Of a DNA stretch of 64,000 nt, positions 13,922-25,962 are shown piece by piece. The notes under the pieces were generated by a model that was not told the origin of the DNA, searched no databases, and worked only from the letters and a program-made list of their open reading frames with translations. A program made the translations under genes and the position numbers. Source of the DNA: Phycomyces blakesleeanus NRRL 1555(-). Taxonomy: Eukaryota; Mucoromycota; Mucoromycetes; Mucorales; Phycomycetaceae. Numbering within the stretch: position 1 is the first letter of the stretch; every line of letters begins with the position of its first letter. The DNA is taken from the NCBI RefSeq assembly GCF_001638985.1, contig NW_017265147.1, positions 62,001 through 126,000 on the forward strand. Direction: 5' to 3'.

Positions 13922-14883
13922 GTTTACTGCTTTGATAGTCTTACTGTATGTATTTATATATTTATTCTTACTTTTATGTACAAACATGTGTAGAGTTTAT
14001 GCACGAGAATGCTAGGACTGTGGGATGCTTACAATTAGCTGGATGCACGCCATTTGATGTCCTGCCGTCTTCATTTATCGGGACCTGTGGAAAATGCATG
14101 GACGATATGCGGTCTCCTGTTCGAATAGCGCCCAATGATCAACCGGCATCTGTGCACTGTTTTGGGTGTCATGCCAAGATGACGATTTGGCTTGGAGACT
14201 TTAAGTTTGCCCAGGTTGGCTTGATTGGGCCGGACGGCAGCAGTAACGGCACCGATCGGCTGAGGGCAAGCGAGCAGCAGGTGATGAAGCTAAAGCTAAA
14301 GAAAACCAGGGTCAAGGAAGAGCTGTTGACGATCGGACAGCCGCTCCCTGACCAGGGTACATGCATACACTATCGAAAGTCCAAGCGCTGGTTCCGGTTT
14401 TCGTGCTGCAACAAACTCTACAAGTGCGACCAGTGCCACGACCGCCAAGAGGACCACCCGTGCGAGATGGCAAAGCGGCATGTGTGCGGGCTATGTTCAA
14501 GAGAACAGGCAATAGGACCAAAGCCATGTGCGTGTGGCCATGATTTTGATCGTGATCATCAAAAGAGCGCTTTCTGGGAAGGAGGACAGGGAACACGGAA
14601 TCGGGATGCAATGAACCGCAAGGTAAATGATTAGTATGATGATAAAGAGGGAAAGAGGTGTTGCCTTTTCCTTATTTTTTTAGACAACAAGCCATTTTAT
14701 AGACGAGTGTGTGTTTGAGAATGCTTAAAGATTGATCTAAATCTATATAATTAAATTAAATTGTATTGTACCTTTTAGGATTCACACAAATACAAGGGGA
14801 AGGCCAAGGTTACGTCAAAGAAACAAGAACGTGTGGGGATGGCAGGCAAGGAAAAATACCAGAAAAAGGAAGCAAATGAATAG
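11479..14883 (+). CDS. CHY-type zinc finger protein with duplicated RWD-like module
   Basis: Eight exons: 11479-11541, 11624-11706, 11850-12017, 12208-12666, 12742-12909, 12972-13804, 13994-14622 and 14779-14883, giving 835 aa. The C-terminal part carries a CHY zinc finger from about residue 715 (CIHY, then FSCC, YKCDQCH, HPC, CGLC), a Zn-binding fold also found in Pirh2 and Hot13. Before it lie two further Cys pairs (CARC with CTTC; CGKC with CFGC), probably zinc ribbons. The N-terminal half holds two copies of a roughly 105-residue module, each with a 168-nt central exon of identical phase. Between them is a Lys/Pro-rich linker, and after them an acidic/Arg-Thr repeat encoded by an AGAACT hexamer. 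Fungal proteins of this type are annotated only as CHY zinc-finger proteins. E3-ligase or redox roles are possible by analogy, but there is no RING in this protein. The last exon is Lys-rich. Confidence 0.88.
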
Positions 14884-15361
14884 ATACATTTTATATATAA
14901 ATAAATAAATAAATTATGTAAATGGCGGGTTTAAAGCCAAGTATAAAAGAGGGGCAGGGTTCTTAAGGAGGAAATGAAACAGAAGACAAAAAAGAAAAAA
15001 AAAGGGGGTGGTCAACCTCCTTGGCATGATTATTAACACTGCAAATTGATGGAATTCATTCATGCATTTAAACAAATATATATATATATATATATATATA
15101 ATCTCTATTTAAGCACCAATAACCAATAACCAATAACCAATAACCAATACACACAAAAATCATATTATTTTATTATTCGAGCCAGTAACAACTTGATAGG
15201 TACCTAGATATATTTATAAAGGATTGGGTGGGGAATGCCAGATGTCCCATTTACATTCTGACACCGAGAATTGTAGGACTTATACATATCCTTGCATGTC
15301 AAAGGGCTTTTGTGATTATTTAATTTTGTATGTATTATAAATTTATATATACATAAAAAAA

Positions 15362-15406
<45 letters not shown>

Positions 15407-15920
15407 TTTGGCGGGAATCGCTTGCTCAACTCTATTCTATTCCCTGTATTTTGGATCCTGTCTTTTATGCTTTGGCTTTGAGTGCATCAAAGCTGTATGT
15501 AGCATATGTTGATGTAAAGTAAAAAGATATAAAATAAGAAGGTATAAATTATAGATATGCACATAATAGATACATACATAATATTCATATATTTCAAAAG
15601 GTGAAATGTTAATAAGGCCTTTTTGAATTCAATTCAATTCAATTCGAAAAATTTCACATTCCCCACAGTCATTTCTATTTCTGCCACCCCCCCGCCCGCC
15701 CTCTCTCTCTCTCTCTTTCAAACACTCACTCACTCACTCAGATATATATATATATATATTATATATACACTACTCATTTGTATTGTTATTTTTTGTACTT
15801 TATTTTATTTCACTTGACTTTACTTTTTTTTTTCTCTTTTTCCTTTTTTCCTTTCTCTTTCTCTTTCTCTTTCTTCCTTTTTCCTTTTTTTTTGTTGTTG
15901 CTTAAAGGGCTTAGAAACTC
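14884..15920. other. Intergenic region before the scw1-like gene
   Basis: No gene seen. It contains a CCAATAA heptamer tandem array at about 15113-15148, a TTA trinucleotide array at about 15364-15407, and a CT-rich stretch at about 15830-15905 directly upstream of the next start codon. That CT-rich stretch is probably core promoter or 5' UTR of the scw1-like gene. Confidence 0.5.
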
Positions 15921-18133
15921 ATGACAAGTGATCCAGCACTCATTAGCTCCCGCACTTCAAGCGCCAGCAACTCATCATCATCAGCTGAAATTCGTATCCA
16001 TCCCCTTTCACCATCCCTCACTAATAATGACCAACAACAACAACAACAACAACAACAAGACGGAAAAGATAGAAAGGAAGAAGAAGAAAAAGACAATGAC
16101 GACGACGAAAAAGTAGACGAACAAGAAGAAGAAGAAGAAGAAGAAGAAGAAGAAGAAGAGTCGCCTTTGTTTCAAAAACATCAAGCACATCATATACAGC
16201 AGATGCAACAGGGCTTAGACGACGTAACAACTATTTTTGTGGTCGGGTTCCCGGAAGATATGCAGGAACGAGAATTCCAAAATATGTTTACCTTTTCTCC
16301 CGGGTTTGAAGCTGCCTCTTTAAAGTGGCATTGTAAAGAAGGTGAAGACGACGGACTTACGGCTAGTTTATTGGCAGCAACCGGAAAGAAGCAAATGGTA
16401 AGAAGCAACAATATATACATATATACATGCTGTATTATAAAATGTATATATATACATATAATGAGATAATCTGTGTATATAACATTGGACTTGGAAACAA
16501 TTATCGGTCTTTAAGTTTCAAACAAAAAAAAAACGATTTCTTTTCTTGTGGTTGCTTTAAAACAAAAGCACATATATTTCTATTTGATTAGAGGGGAATT
16601 CTCCCTTTTTTTTTGTGACATTTGTTTATTTTATTTTATTTTTCTTTAAAAAAATTATAGATTGGATTTGCTAGATTTCGTACTCGATTTGAAGCAATGG
16701 AGGCTGTGGAAGTGTTGACGGGCAAGAAGATTGATCAGGACAAGGGACATGTATTGAAGGCCGAGATGGCCAAGAAAAACCTTCATCTGAAACGGGCATC
16801 GCTTGCACCGGGCATGATTGACACCTCGTCTTGGAAGAAGACAAACGATTGCGATGTCTTTCTACCTTTACCCAGCGATCTCTTGTCGCCTTCGTCTGAT
16901 TACAAAAAAGACCCTTTCCTGGCCGATCTAAGCACGACACCTTCACCTGTGTTCAGTGACACCTTTTTTGGCTTGCGCTCCCAATCGTTTGATGTGCGCA
17001 GTCCGAGTCCGTTTGGTGTGACAGCCACTCCTCGTGCCTTTAGCCTCTACCCACCCGCACGCAAGTCCTTGTCCTGTCTTGGTGAAGAAGAAGAGACCTT
17101 TAACTATCTCTCCAAATCATCCCCGGTCCTCCAAGACCACAATGGCTTTACAAACAACGGCATGCTGTCCTTCTTTGGCGAATCTGATTTCCTCAATCGT
17201 CTCGGTCCATTCCCACTCCAGACCAGCAGCAGCTCTATCCCAGATTACAACAACAACAACAACAACAACAGCAACAACAGCAACATTAATAACATTAACA
17301 ATAGCATCAATGGCATCAGCATCAGCAACAGCATCAGCAACAGCATCAGCAACAGCATCAGCATCAGCAACAACAACAATAACAACATTAATAGTAATAA
17401 TAGTAATGGAACTACCACTACTAGCAATGGTAACAGCAACAGATCCCAATCTTTGCAGTCCAGCCAGCTTCCTATCTCTCATCATCCTCTCTCTCACCTT
17501 CCTCTCACTCACCCTCTGTCTCACCCTCACCAACATCAGCACCAACACCAACACCAACACCAACACCAACACCAACACCAACACCAACACCAACACCAAC
17601 ACCAACACCAGCTCCAGCACCAGCTCCAGCACCCTCTCCCTCACCCTCACCCTCACTCACATCCTCACCCTCATTCGCATTCTCACTCACTCCCTCTTCC
17701 TCTGCCACCGCTCCCTCCATCTGCTTCGTCTTCCATGCCAGTTGTGCCCACTGGAACAGGCAATCCAGCCGATCAGAATCCACCCTGCAATACGTTGTAC
17801 GTTGGAAATTTGCCACCCAGCACGAGCGAGGAAGAACTCCGCCAGATGTTCAGCCAAAGTCAAGGGTACAAACGCATGTGTTTCCGCAACAAACCCCAAG
17901 GCCCGATGTGCTTTGTAGAGTTTGAAGATGTTGTCTATGCCACACAGGCCCTTGCCGACCTCCAGGGACAGTCGCTCTCCAACTCAGTCAAGGGTGGCAT
18001 CCGTCTTTCGTTCAGCAAGAATCCGCTCTTCACAAAGCCCAACAAAGACACCCTGCCTAGCCTCTTCCACCACAAGCAACTCAGAATGCCTGTCCTGGAT
18101 CGTAGAGAACTCTACTTTGATTCCCAATTCTAA
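15921..18133 (+). CDS. scw1: scw1/Whi3-type RNA-binding protein with two RRM domains
   Basis: Two exons, 15921-16397 and 16661-18133, giving 649 aa. The N-terminus has a poly-Gln tract and a long poly-Glu tract. RRM1 spans roughly residues 100-190 and is split by the intron ([11 protein letters not shown] before it, [17 protein letters not shown] after it). RRM2 lies at about residues 535-615 ([18 protein letters not shown] ... [10 protein letters not shown] ... [12 protein letters not shown]), which is the diagnostic RRM of fission-yeast scw1 and its relatives. Between the RRMs lie Asn/Ser-rich repeats and a His-Gln dipeptide run encoded by a CACCAA hexamer (about 17540-17609). Relatives bind mRNAs and affect cell-wall integrity, cell size or morphogenesis. 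The low-complexity regions fit a condensate-forming RNA-binding protein, which is inference. The assignment to the family is firm; the exact ortholog (scw1 or Whi3) is less so. Confidence 0.9.
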
Positions 18134-19411
18134 GATAAAAAAGAAAGAAAAAAACAAGAAGTCAAGAAGTCAAGAAAGGATAGGAGAAAAAGAAAAAAAC
18201 AAATACCTTTCTTTCCTTCTTTCATTTTACTATCAACTATTATACATTTCTCTTTATTTTTATTATTATTATTATTATTATTATTTTATTATTTTTGCAT
18301 GCAGCATAAAATCCATCTTTTATATTATATAGTCCTGGCTGGCTTGTCATTTGCACCATTTTGTTTTTAATCCTAATATTATTTTTTTATTTTCACTATT
18401 ATCATGATACTTTTTTTCTTTAAAATATATATCTATCTATCTATATTATTCTCATACACTTCTTTATATATTTCAAATAATCTTTTGCTTCACTTGCACC
18501 CACCTACATACATTATATACTATATTTATGATTTAAAGATAATGACAAGGGATATTTTAGAGTAAGAGCACAGGTTGTTCTTTATCCATTCGAACCCCAA
18601 CCAAAGGGAAACAAGAAAGAAATTCTGTTTTTAGATGTCTGTAAAACAATGTACACACTGAGTAAAAATAATAAGAGAAGATTGGTTAATTACAGCAACC
18701 AATAACCAACTTTATCTATCTTGTAGTTGGTTGTATTAATCAGCATCTATTTCACATTATATATATATTTGTTTCTTTTATTTTTACCGTATCCTCCCAC
18801 CACCAAATTTGGATATTTTACTGTAAAGACAAGTTTGGGCTATTACCCAATCTATAATATTTTAAATTATAAATAAATAAAAAAAAAAAAAAACCTTAAG
18901 ATTTTTATAGTTCATGTCAACTTAAATTCATCTGTGGCTGTCAGATATTTGAATAAAAAGGCTTGCCCTGAATAACGCCACTCGATTTATAGTTTATTCA
19001 CTGCCCCTCATCCCTATCTCTGTCTCTCTTATTAAGGTTGCAAATATTAAACATTAATTAATTAATTAATTAATTATCCCTCTTATATAGCACACAAAAA
19101 CATTTGCATAAATCAAAGATATAATAACCCGGCTGCCTAGGCTTATAAGACCAAAGTACAAAATAATATCAGTAGTATCCTGCCACACCACATCTTAGCC
19201 CTACATTCTTTCTTTTGGTTGACGAACACTCGAATCTACTTTCTGACTAAAGACCAGAATACTTATCAAACACATCTTATCCAAAAATAAAACAAATAAT
19301 AATAATATATCACCATGCGTGCTCTTATCAGAAAAGAGACTCATATCTTTAGAAAACAAAAAGTCTAAAAGATAACAGGTAATATCATAATAACCTTTTT
19401 CACAAATACAT

Positions 19412-19449
<38 letters not shown>

Positions 19450-20556
19450 TGCTTTCTAGTTTTGGTGCATAAAGTATGATTTTATCAAACTGTCAAAATG
19501 ACAAATTAAAAGCTGAAAATCAGCTACAAGTCAAAATTTACAAAGTCAATACGCTCTACATATATAAGTAACCTGGTCAGACACGTCAAGATCCACCGGT
19601 CGAGCGTTGTTTTGTATTGATTGCTTACATATTGATAAAGTTATCCCATTTTTTCACTCTTAAAAAACCATTTACTAATAAAAATTGGCTATTTACACCA
19701 AAAAGTCCATTTTTGATGTCCACTTTTTCCTCAGAGCAACATCTGAGAAAAGATTGAAATTTTTTATTTTTGTTCTATTAAGTAAAGTTGTGCAAAACGT
19801 AAAACGGTACCGGCCAGTGCTTGTTTGACCAGCAACAGACCAATATTCATGGAGATATCGTTGGATGTAAAAATACTAATATCGATATTTACACCACCGA
19901 AAGATGTATGGTAAATGTCCGACATTGAAATTCTGTGTTCTTAAGAAAGATCAATCTCACTGTGCAATGGAAGGTTAAGGGATATTGACATCAAGTTCTC
20001 TAAAAAGTGCCATATGAATGGCCCACAAACAAAATCAATACAATATAACAAGGGACAAGATAAAAGGGAGGAAAAATTGTGGGCGCAATAATGAGTGTTC
20101 TGGTAACCATGGAGATGACAGAGACTTATAAATGTCAATTATTCTCTTCCTTTACTCCTGACTGGCCTGTGCTTTCCTTACACAAGGGGAGTTTTTTTTT
20201 TGAAAAAAAAAATTGGTGAAGTAAAGAGCACATAAAGAGCTGGTTAGTGATTGGATAGAGAGACTTATTCATAGATAATCTTATTTGACTCTTATACATA
20301 TACTGACATTGTTATTTTGATACTTTTTAAAGTAAAGGACTTATAGCTTTAATAATATACTTTATGTTCTTGTATCCCCAGCATCATTCCGAGGCTATTA
20401 ATGTAATGTAATATTATATAATATACATGTATCCATATTGGTATTATTCTCCTTCTCCCCCCCTTTCTTTTTAACACAATTTCAGCCCAAAAATTGCAAT
20501 AGAACTAGCTTATTGCTTGGGTGTGCGCTTGTTCACTTGGTTCTACTCTTTCTTTA
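18134..20556. other. Gene-poor AT-rich region
   Basis: No supported gene. The segment begins with the scw1-like 3' flank. It carries TTA repeats near 18259-18290, TTAA repeats near 19052-19076, an AT tract at 19421-19450, and a T10-G-A10 palindrome at 20192-20212. Short open stretches near 19800-19910 and 20489-20572 look faintly coding, but neither connects into a gene model. Confidence 0.45.
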
Positions 20557-21084
20557 ATGCTGAGAATGTGTAGCCGTAATCGAAATTGTATTCAAGACAT
20601 ACTTCTTTTTATTTGCTTTAAAATAAAGTGTACGATTGTTTTTTTATTTATTTTTTGCTTGAAGCAAAAGAAAACAAAATCTAAAATGTACCTTGCGATG
20701 CTCTCTTATCGTCTGATAGCCCTACAATGTTTTAGCTTGTATATCTATACATTTATACCTTTAAATTTTATTAAAATATATAGAATAAAGGAGTGTAAGA
20801 CTATTTCAAGCTTATATAAATCCATGTTGAAATCATCCAATATAAAATATGGCTATTTCACACAAAATGGCTACAGATCATTGGGTCATAATTTACCACC
20901 CCTTTATATTCAAACAACAAGTCCCAAGGGTAAAATTGTATATAATAATTCAACAATCAATCATCGTAATTTAAGTGGCTATAAAATGTGCTTACGCTTT
21001 CATTACAACATTCTTTCTTTATACATTTATTTGATCTTCATAATCATTTACTCTCTCTTTTTTTTTTTAAAAATAAATAAATAG
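20557..21084 (+). CDS. Hypothetical protein, unrecognised long ORF
   Basis: A 175-codon frame from the first ATG (187 codons from the preceding stop region) in locally about 70% AT sequence. I do not recognise it. The translation is rich in Ile, Leu, Phe, Lys, Tyr and Ser. It has hydrophobic stretches near its start (around DILLFICFKIKC) and at its C-terminus (around ILSLYIYLIFIIIYSL), which could be membrane segments or simply reflect AT-rich codons. It ends 86 bp before the SANT-like gene on the same strand, so it could also be transcribed leader of that gene. Without homology it is only a candidate. Confidence 0.25.
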   Translation: MLRMCSRNRNCIQDILLFICFKIKCTIVFLFIFCLKQKKTKSKMYLAMLSYRLIALQCFSLYIYTFIPLNFIKIYRIKECKTISSLYKSMLKSSNIKYGYFTQNGYRSLGHNLPPLYIQTTSPKGKIVYNNSTINHRNLSGYKMCLRFHYNILSLYIYLIFIIIYSLFFFLKINK

Positions 21085-21170
21085 TTAGTTAGTTAGCTAA
21101 TTAATTAATGAATTAATGGATTGATTATTATATATTTTTCTACCTCTCTCAAATAATAACAATAACAATA

Positions 21171-22174
21171 ATGATGATGATAATGAAGCGTTCAGCACCC
21201 TCGACGGTAATCACCACGCAAAGTCCAAAGAAAAGATCAGCTACTGCTTCAGGACCCAAGTATGAGGAAATCAAAATTGTGATGTACAACCCCACTACGG
21301 GTAAAAGCAATGTGGAAAAGTCTGCGTCCGCCCATCCACTTACACTCGCACCAGCCAAAGCCAAAGCCAAAGCCAAAGCCAAAGCCAAAGCCAAAGCTCA
21401 GCCCGCCCAGCAACGCATACGAGGAGCATGGGGTCTGGAAAGAGAAGTGGCACTGATGCAAGCCTATAGCATCCATAAACCATTTGCTGCTACAGGTGCA
21501 CAGACAATAAAAGCCTGGGAGGATGTCCAAGAGGCCGTAAACACGATCGACTTTGGACGCAGGAACCCGTTAGCTATAAAAAGCATCAAGCGGAAGAAGA
21601 ATGAACTATTCAAACGCTTTCGACCAGCCTTTGAACAGCACCATGATAAAGAAATTTCGGCTGAAAATACCACGATTCAAGATACACTTGAAAAAGTACT
21701 ATATACTGCAATGAAAGATGTGAGCCTTTACTATTCCTAGAGAGAAAGTACAATTTGGCTTGCCAAAGTCTGATATGATATTCTGCACTCACGCAGGAAC
21801 AAGACAGCCAACTAATACGGACAGCTGAAGATCAGTCAGCCTTAGTCAAAAGAAAGAACAAAAAAGATAAAACCAAAGTTCAGCGATTATCCGATCTTTG
21901 TGTAGATAGCCTAAGCGCCAGTCACGATGCATTTGATTCTGAACCTTCAGACACTACCGAAGACACACTTGCACAAAACGATAACCTAACAGGTGGAATA
22001 ACTTCTCGGCTATTGGAACACCAACATCGTGTCATAGAAAGACAAGGAGTTGCACAAAATCTCCTACTAGCTTCACTCAAACAGTTTACTGAGTCAAATC
22101 TATCACTTGTCAACTCTCTTTCATCAATAGCTGCTTCTCTTTCAATTCTTGTTGAATATTGTAAGAATAAGTAA
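21171..22174 (+). CDS. Hypothetical Myb/SANT-like DNA-binding protein
   Basis: Two exons, 21171-21719 and 21797-22174, joined in phase 0, giving 308 aa. Several in-frame ATGs open the frame (21171, 21174, 21177, 21183), so the exact start is uncertain by four residues. The N-terminal third is basic and includes a Lys-Ala dipeptide run encoded by a GCCAAA hexamer (about 21354-21399), like an H1-type tail. Residues about 84-145 (RGAWGLEREVALMQAY ... KAWEDVQEAVNTIDFG ... IKRKKNELFKRF) resemble the helix-rich Myb/SANT-like domains common in fungal lineage-specific and transposon-derived proteins. The C-terminal exon is helical, acidic and Ser/Leu-rich, with a possible coiled coil. Function is unknown; DNA binding is inferred from fold resemblance and charge only. 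It could be a domesticated transposase accessory protein. Confidence 0.65.
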
Positions 22175-24199
22175 ATACATATACATATACATATATATAT
22201 TTTGGATTTATAAAGCTACAAGTAATTTCTAGGCTGTCATAGTATTTTCTTATATAAAGTAATATTTCTTTCCACAAAATCGGATGCCTTGCTTTTTTTT
22301 TAAAAAAAAAAAAGAGTTTCTATGCTATCCAAGGTGTCCTCTGTTAGGGGTATACACCAGACCCCCACCCGTTACTGATAAATATTGTGTCTTTGGTGGT
22401 TGAGCACCAAACATTCTCAATCTTACGGACCGATTAATACAAGCATAAAAGTTCTTAAACAAAGTAGACAGTATCTCTGAGGGAAAGCACATTGGTACAA
22501 AACCGGAACAAACCCAAACGCTCTGCTCATACGAATTGTATACGTTATTGTACTTATGGGTGTGTTCGGGGATAAATATATATGTTTTTAGGTGCTTTTC
22601 AAAGTTCCATGACTTTTGTTACAGACAAGTTATTGAGAATTGCTTAAACATGTTTTATAGGGAAGACTCTTCCGAATAACTCTTGTTTAAAAGATTCTCA
22701 AAACAAGGCTTGAATAAAAAGTCATGGACCTTCAAAGTCAAGAGGTATCAATAGAAAATAGTGGAGTTTCAGCTTTTTTTTTAATATTGAAATGAAAAAG
22801 AGAGTCACTATAGCAACAGGTACATTTCAATGTTCCTAAAAAAGATGGTTGTGTAATGTAAAATACTATTTTTTCGATTTTCTTTCTATATATATCGGGA
22901 ATTGAATATATTCTACTATCGGAGTTTTCTTGGGGTAAAATTGAAAAGATTTCAAAACTTTGATGTTTATGCTCGAACACACCATATTTGATTGACTATT
23001 AAAAGGTAGGTCAATTGCTTTACACATTTGTCTTGATTTTATTGTATATATAAAATACTCTTTTGTATATATAAACGTATAACTTACTTTAGAGAGGATG
23101 AATCAGAATCCCGCTTTACGTATTGTATGCCTTTGATGAGTTTCTTCTGGTAGCAATATAACCCTAAAGCGCGACAGTCCAATATAGACCCACGCATAAC
23201 GCACTTATGTCTAATCAAATAATCAATTTTACAAAGGTCTTTAGGTCCTTAAGTTTACTAAGGAGGGCGAAAAGAAAAAGAGAAAGAAAAAGAGCATGCA
23301 TTATTCTTTATATATTCTTTATAGGGAGGAATAAAACAAAGAAAGTAATATATATATTGTACTGTGAAGGAAAGAAGAGTAATAAAGAAAGAGGAGACTT
23401 TGGATCAATTTTTTTTTTTTTTTTTTTTTGGTTGGGCAAACCCATGAGGACTTTGGATTAAATATGCTCGAAAAGAATTTTAAGAATGATTTTCATAAAA
23501 GCTCCTATATGAGAGTATTAACCAATAGAATATTACTTTTTGTTGGAATCATCTCGTATTTCTTTTTAACGAATAGAAAGTTGAGGAAATTAGAGATCTA
23601 TACAAGTTCGAGCCAATAATTTGGTTCAAATATCTTGAGAGGGTCTCAATTTTCAGTAAAGTCCCATTATTGAGCCAACAAATGGGGATAGAAGAAGCAA
23701 GACTTGAAAACAAATACCTAACAATAATGCATAGGCTATTTCAGTATATCATGGATATTCAAAACAGTGACATTTACTTTCAACAATTTGTTTTCCTGCA
23801 TAGAAATAAATGCCAGACTCGACCCAAAATGACATTTCGTTTCAAAAAAAAAAAAAAAGATATTCAAAGTAAAAATGTCGTGCACTTATAATATTTGAGC
23901 CATAGAATATATATATATATATATACATACTTCTTTGTGTCATTTGGATAATTGAATAAAGGTACTGCAGGACATCTTTCAGCTTATAATGAAGAGCTAA
24001 AATACTTTTTTGTCTTGTTTTTGTTCCCGTTCGTGACAGCACAAACATCAGAAAGGTACAGAAAAATAAATAAATTACGACATTTCCAAAATGGATGTGC
24101 CAAAGGTTTTGCCCGGATTATTCCAGCTGTTACACAACAACAGATATTTTATTCTTTAAAAAGAATATTTAACGCGACACTTGACATCTCTATTCAGTA
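22175..24199. other. Intergenic region with a hairpin element, upstream of ARMT1
   Basis: No gene model found. It contains a T9A12 palindrome at 22293-22313, the MITE-like element at 22557-22984, a T-run at about 23409-23429 and an A-run at about 23845-23858. The right end supplies the ARMT1 promoter. Short open frames at 23207-24200 have no recognisable domains. Confidence 0.5.
22557..22984. mobile_element. MITE-like element with terminal inverted repeats and internal palindrome
   Basis: The left end (TGGGTGTGTTCGGGGATAAA) and the reverse complement of the right end (TGGTGTGTTCGAGCATAAA) match except for one indel and two mismatches. Both ends abut the dinucleotide TA, consistent with a TA target duplication as made by Tc1/mariner-type transposases. 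Inside the left half, about 22595-22738 is itself a long imperfect palindrome centred near 22668, with arms containing CCATGACTTTT and its complement. There is no open frame of note, so if it is mobile it is non-autonomous. The TA match alone is weak evidence; the terminal and internal inverted repeats are the main support. Confidence 0.6.
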
Positions 24200-25765
24200 A
24201 TGGCAGCCTATACACCTAACAACCCACCTTACCCTGCTTATCGTGCCACTGCAAAAGGCAGTTTTGCCGAAGACAGCACTATCAGAAGATGGCCTATTAT
24301 TATCGATAGCGCCATCACCGAGGTGAAGGAGGCCATGGACGAAATGAGTCCTCATGGCCCAGAGTACATTGAAGGAAAAGAGATTCTCAAAGGTATCGAC
24401 ACACTCAAGGACGAGATTCTTAAAGATAAGCCTCTTCGGTAAGCAGTAAAACAAAAAAAGAGATAAAGTTTCTGTTTCTTTCTTTGTCTGTTTGTTTGTT
24501 TGTTTGTAGTAATTCTAACAATTAACAATCTCAAATTAGACTTATCCATGACGATGAGACTGATGCCGAGTCTTGGAATTCCAACCTCAGAGCACATTTC
24601 CCCTTTGCTACCTGGTTTAGCGGTACCTGGTTGTTTAATGAGTGCTACATGTACCGTCGTTTGCGCGAATGTTTCTGTATAACTACGTACTGGAAAGACT
24701 TTGATCCTTTTGCCCGTCAAAAGATCGCAACCTTCAGATCGTCTTATACATCTGTGTTTGCTTTGGCTCGAAAGATGCCCGAGCTCATCAAACCTATGGA
24801 TAAGGAGGAATGGAAGTTTGTTTATCATGAGTTGATCCAAGTCTGTCTGTGGGGAAATGCCACCGATCTCAGCCTTTTGACAAACATGACTGAAGAAGAT
24901 ATCAAACGTCTTCAGGCTACTGAGAAGCATCGGTTAGAAGAACAACGCAAGTTTATTGTGGTTGACCACATCGATAAACTTTGGGAGCAAATTGAAACCT
25001 TGGAAAATGGCAAGATCGAGTTTGTGCTGGATAATTCTGGTATAGTAAAGATAGATAGATAGAGAGAGAGAGAAAAAAAAACAAATGTCTCTTTGTCTTT
25101 AAAAGTACTTACTTCCTTCTTTTTCTTTTTCTTTCTAAAATTGATATCAAGGCTTCGAGGTATTTGTGGATCTGGTGCTGGCTGACTGGTTAATCCAGAC
25201 CAAAAAGGCTTCTCAAGTTATTTTCAACTGCAAGACCATTCCTTGGTTTGTATCTGATGTTATGCCCAAGGATGTTCCTATCCTTTTCGAAAGCTGTCTT
25301 GATCCCACATTCTTCCCTGTTGACACTAAGCGCACCACTGAGGATGTCGAGGCCCTGGAAAAGATGGTCAGACGCTGGCAACAGTACGTTCAGGAAGGTC
25401 AATTGATTATTCGATCGCATCCTTTCTGGTGTAGTGGTTTGTCGTACTGGTATCTCAAGTCAGATGCTCCTGGTCTTTACAACGACATGCATAGCTCGGA
25501 TTTGGTTATCTTCAAGGGTGACCTGAACTACAGAAAACTTGTCTTTTGCTGTGATTGGCCAGTAACCACCCCATTTGAAGAGGCTATTGGCAAAGACATG
25601 GCCAACTTTACAAGCATTGTATCTTTACGTACAAACAAGGCTGACCCAATTGTTGGTCTCAAGGAAGGACAGAGAGAAGAAATTGAAAAGGAAGCAACTT
25701 ATAATGAGTGGCGCTGCAGTGGAAAATATGCTGTCGTAGAATATAACAAAGGACACAAGAAATAG
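24200..25765 (+). CDS. ARMT1: ARMT1-like / DUF89 damage-control phosphatase (subfamily III)
   Basis: Three exons, 24200-24438, 24540-25039 and 25152-25765, giving 450 aa, which is in the normal range. The metal-binding DUF89 core is clear: D244-N245 in FVLDNSGFEVF (split by the second intron) and D370 in KGDLNYRKL. The upstream helical domain (WFSGTWLFNECYMYRRL) matches ARMT1 and yeast YMR027W. These cobalt/nickel/manganese-dependent enzymes dephosphorylate sugar phosphates such as fructose-1-phosphate and other reactive metabolites. The human protein was also reported to methylate glutamates. The start ATG gives the conserved N-terminus (PPYPAYRATAKGSFAEDSTI). The gene is convergent with TOR; the stop codons lie only about 200 bp apart. 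Confidence 0.93.
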
Positions 25766-25962
25766 ATCATTATAGACATATCATTGTTGTGCACAGATAT
25801 ATACATATATACACTCATAGATTCTGGTGATAAAGCGCAAAAGACTTGGTAGTTAATAATTATTGATTTTTATTCTGCTATTTATAAGTTATTAAAGATT
25901 CTATAGAATCTATCAGATAAGAACTCTCTCATTTTATATCATTCCCTCTCTTCTTCTTCTTT

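Noticed and set aside
17117..17656. 179-codon minus-strand frame rich in Val, Leu and Asp/Ala
   Set aside because: It is the reverse of the scw1-like Asn/Ser and His-Gln repeats, with no independent coding signal.
18580..18600. tRNA T-arm-like TTCGAAT motif on the minus strand
   Set aside because: Flanking bases do not pair as a T stem and no acceptor, D or anticodon arm is present.
20489..20572. Exon-like segment after a good acceptor (PKIAIELAYCLGV ...)
   Set aside because: About 28 codons only; no upstream exon could be joined convincingly, and it overlaps the start of the longer ORF in another frame.
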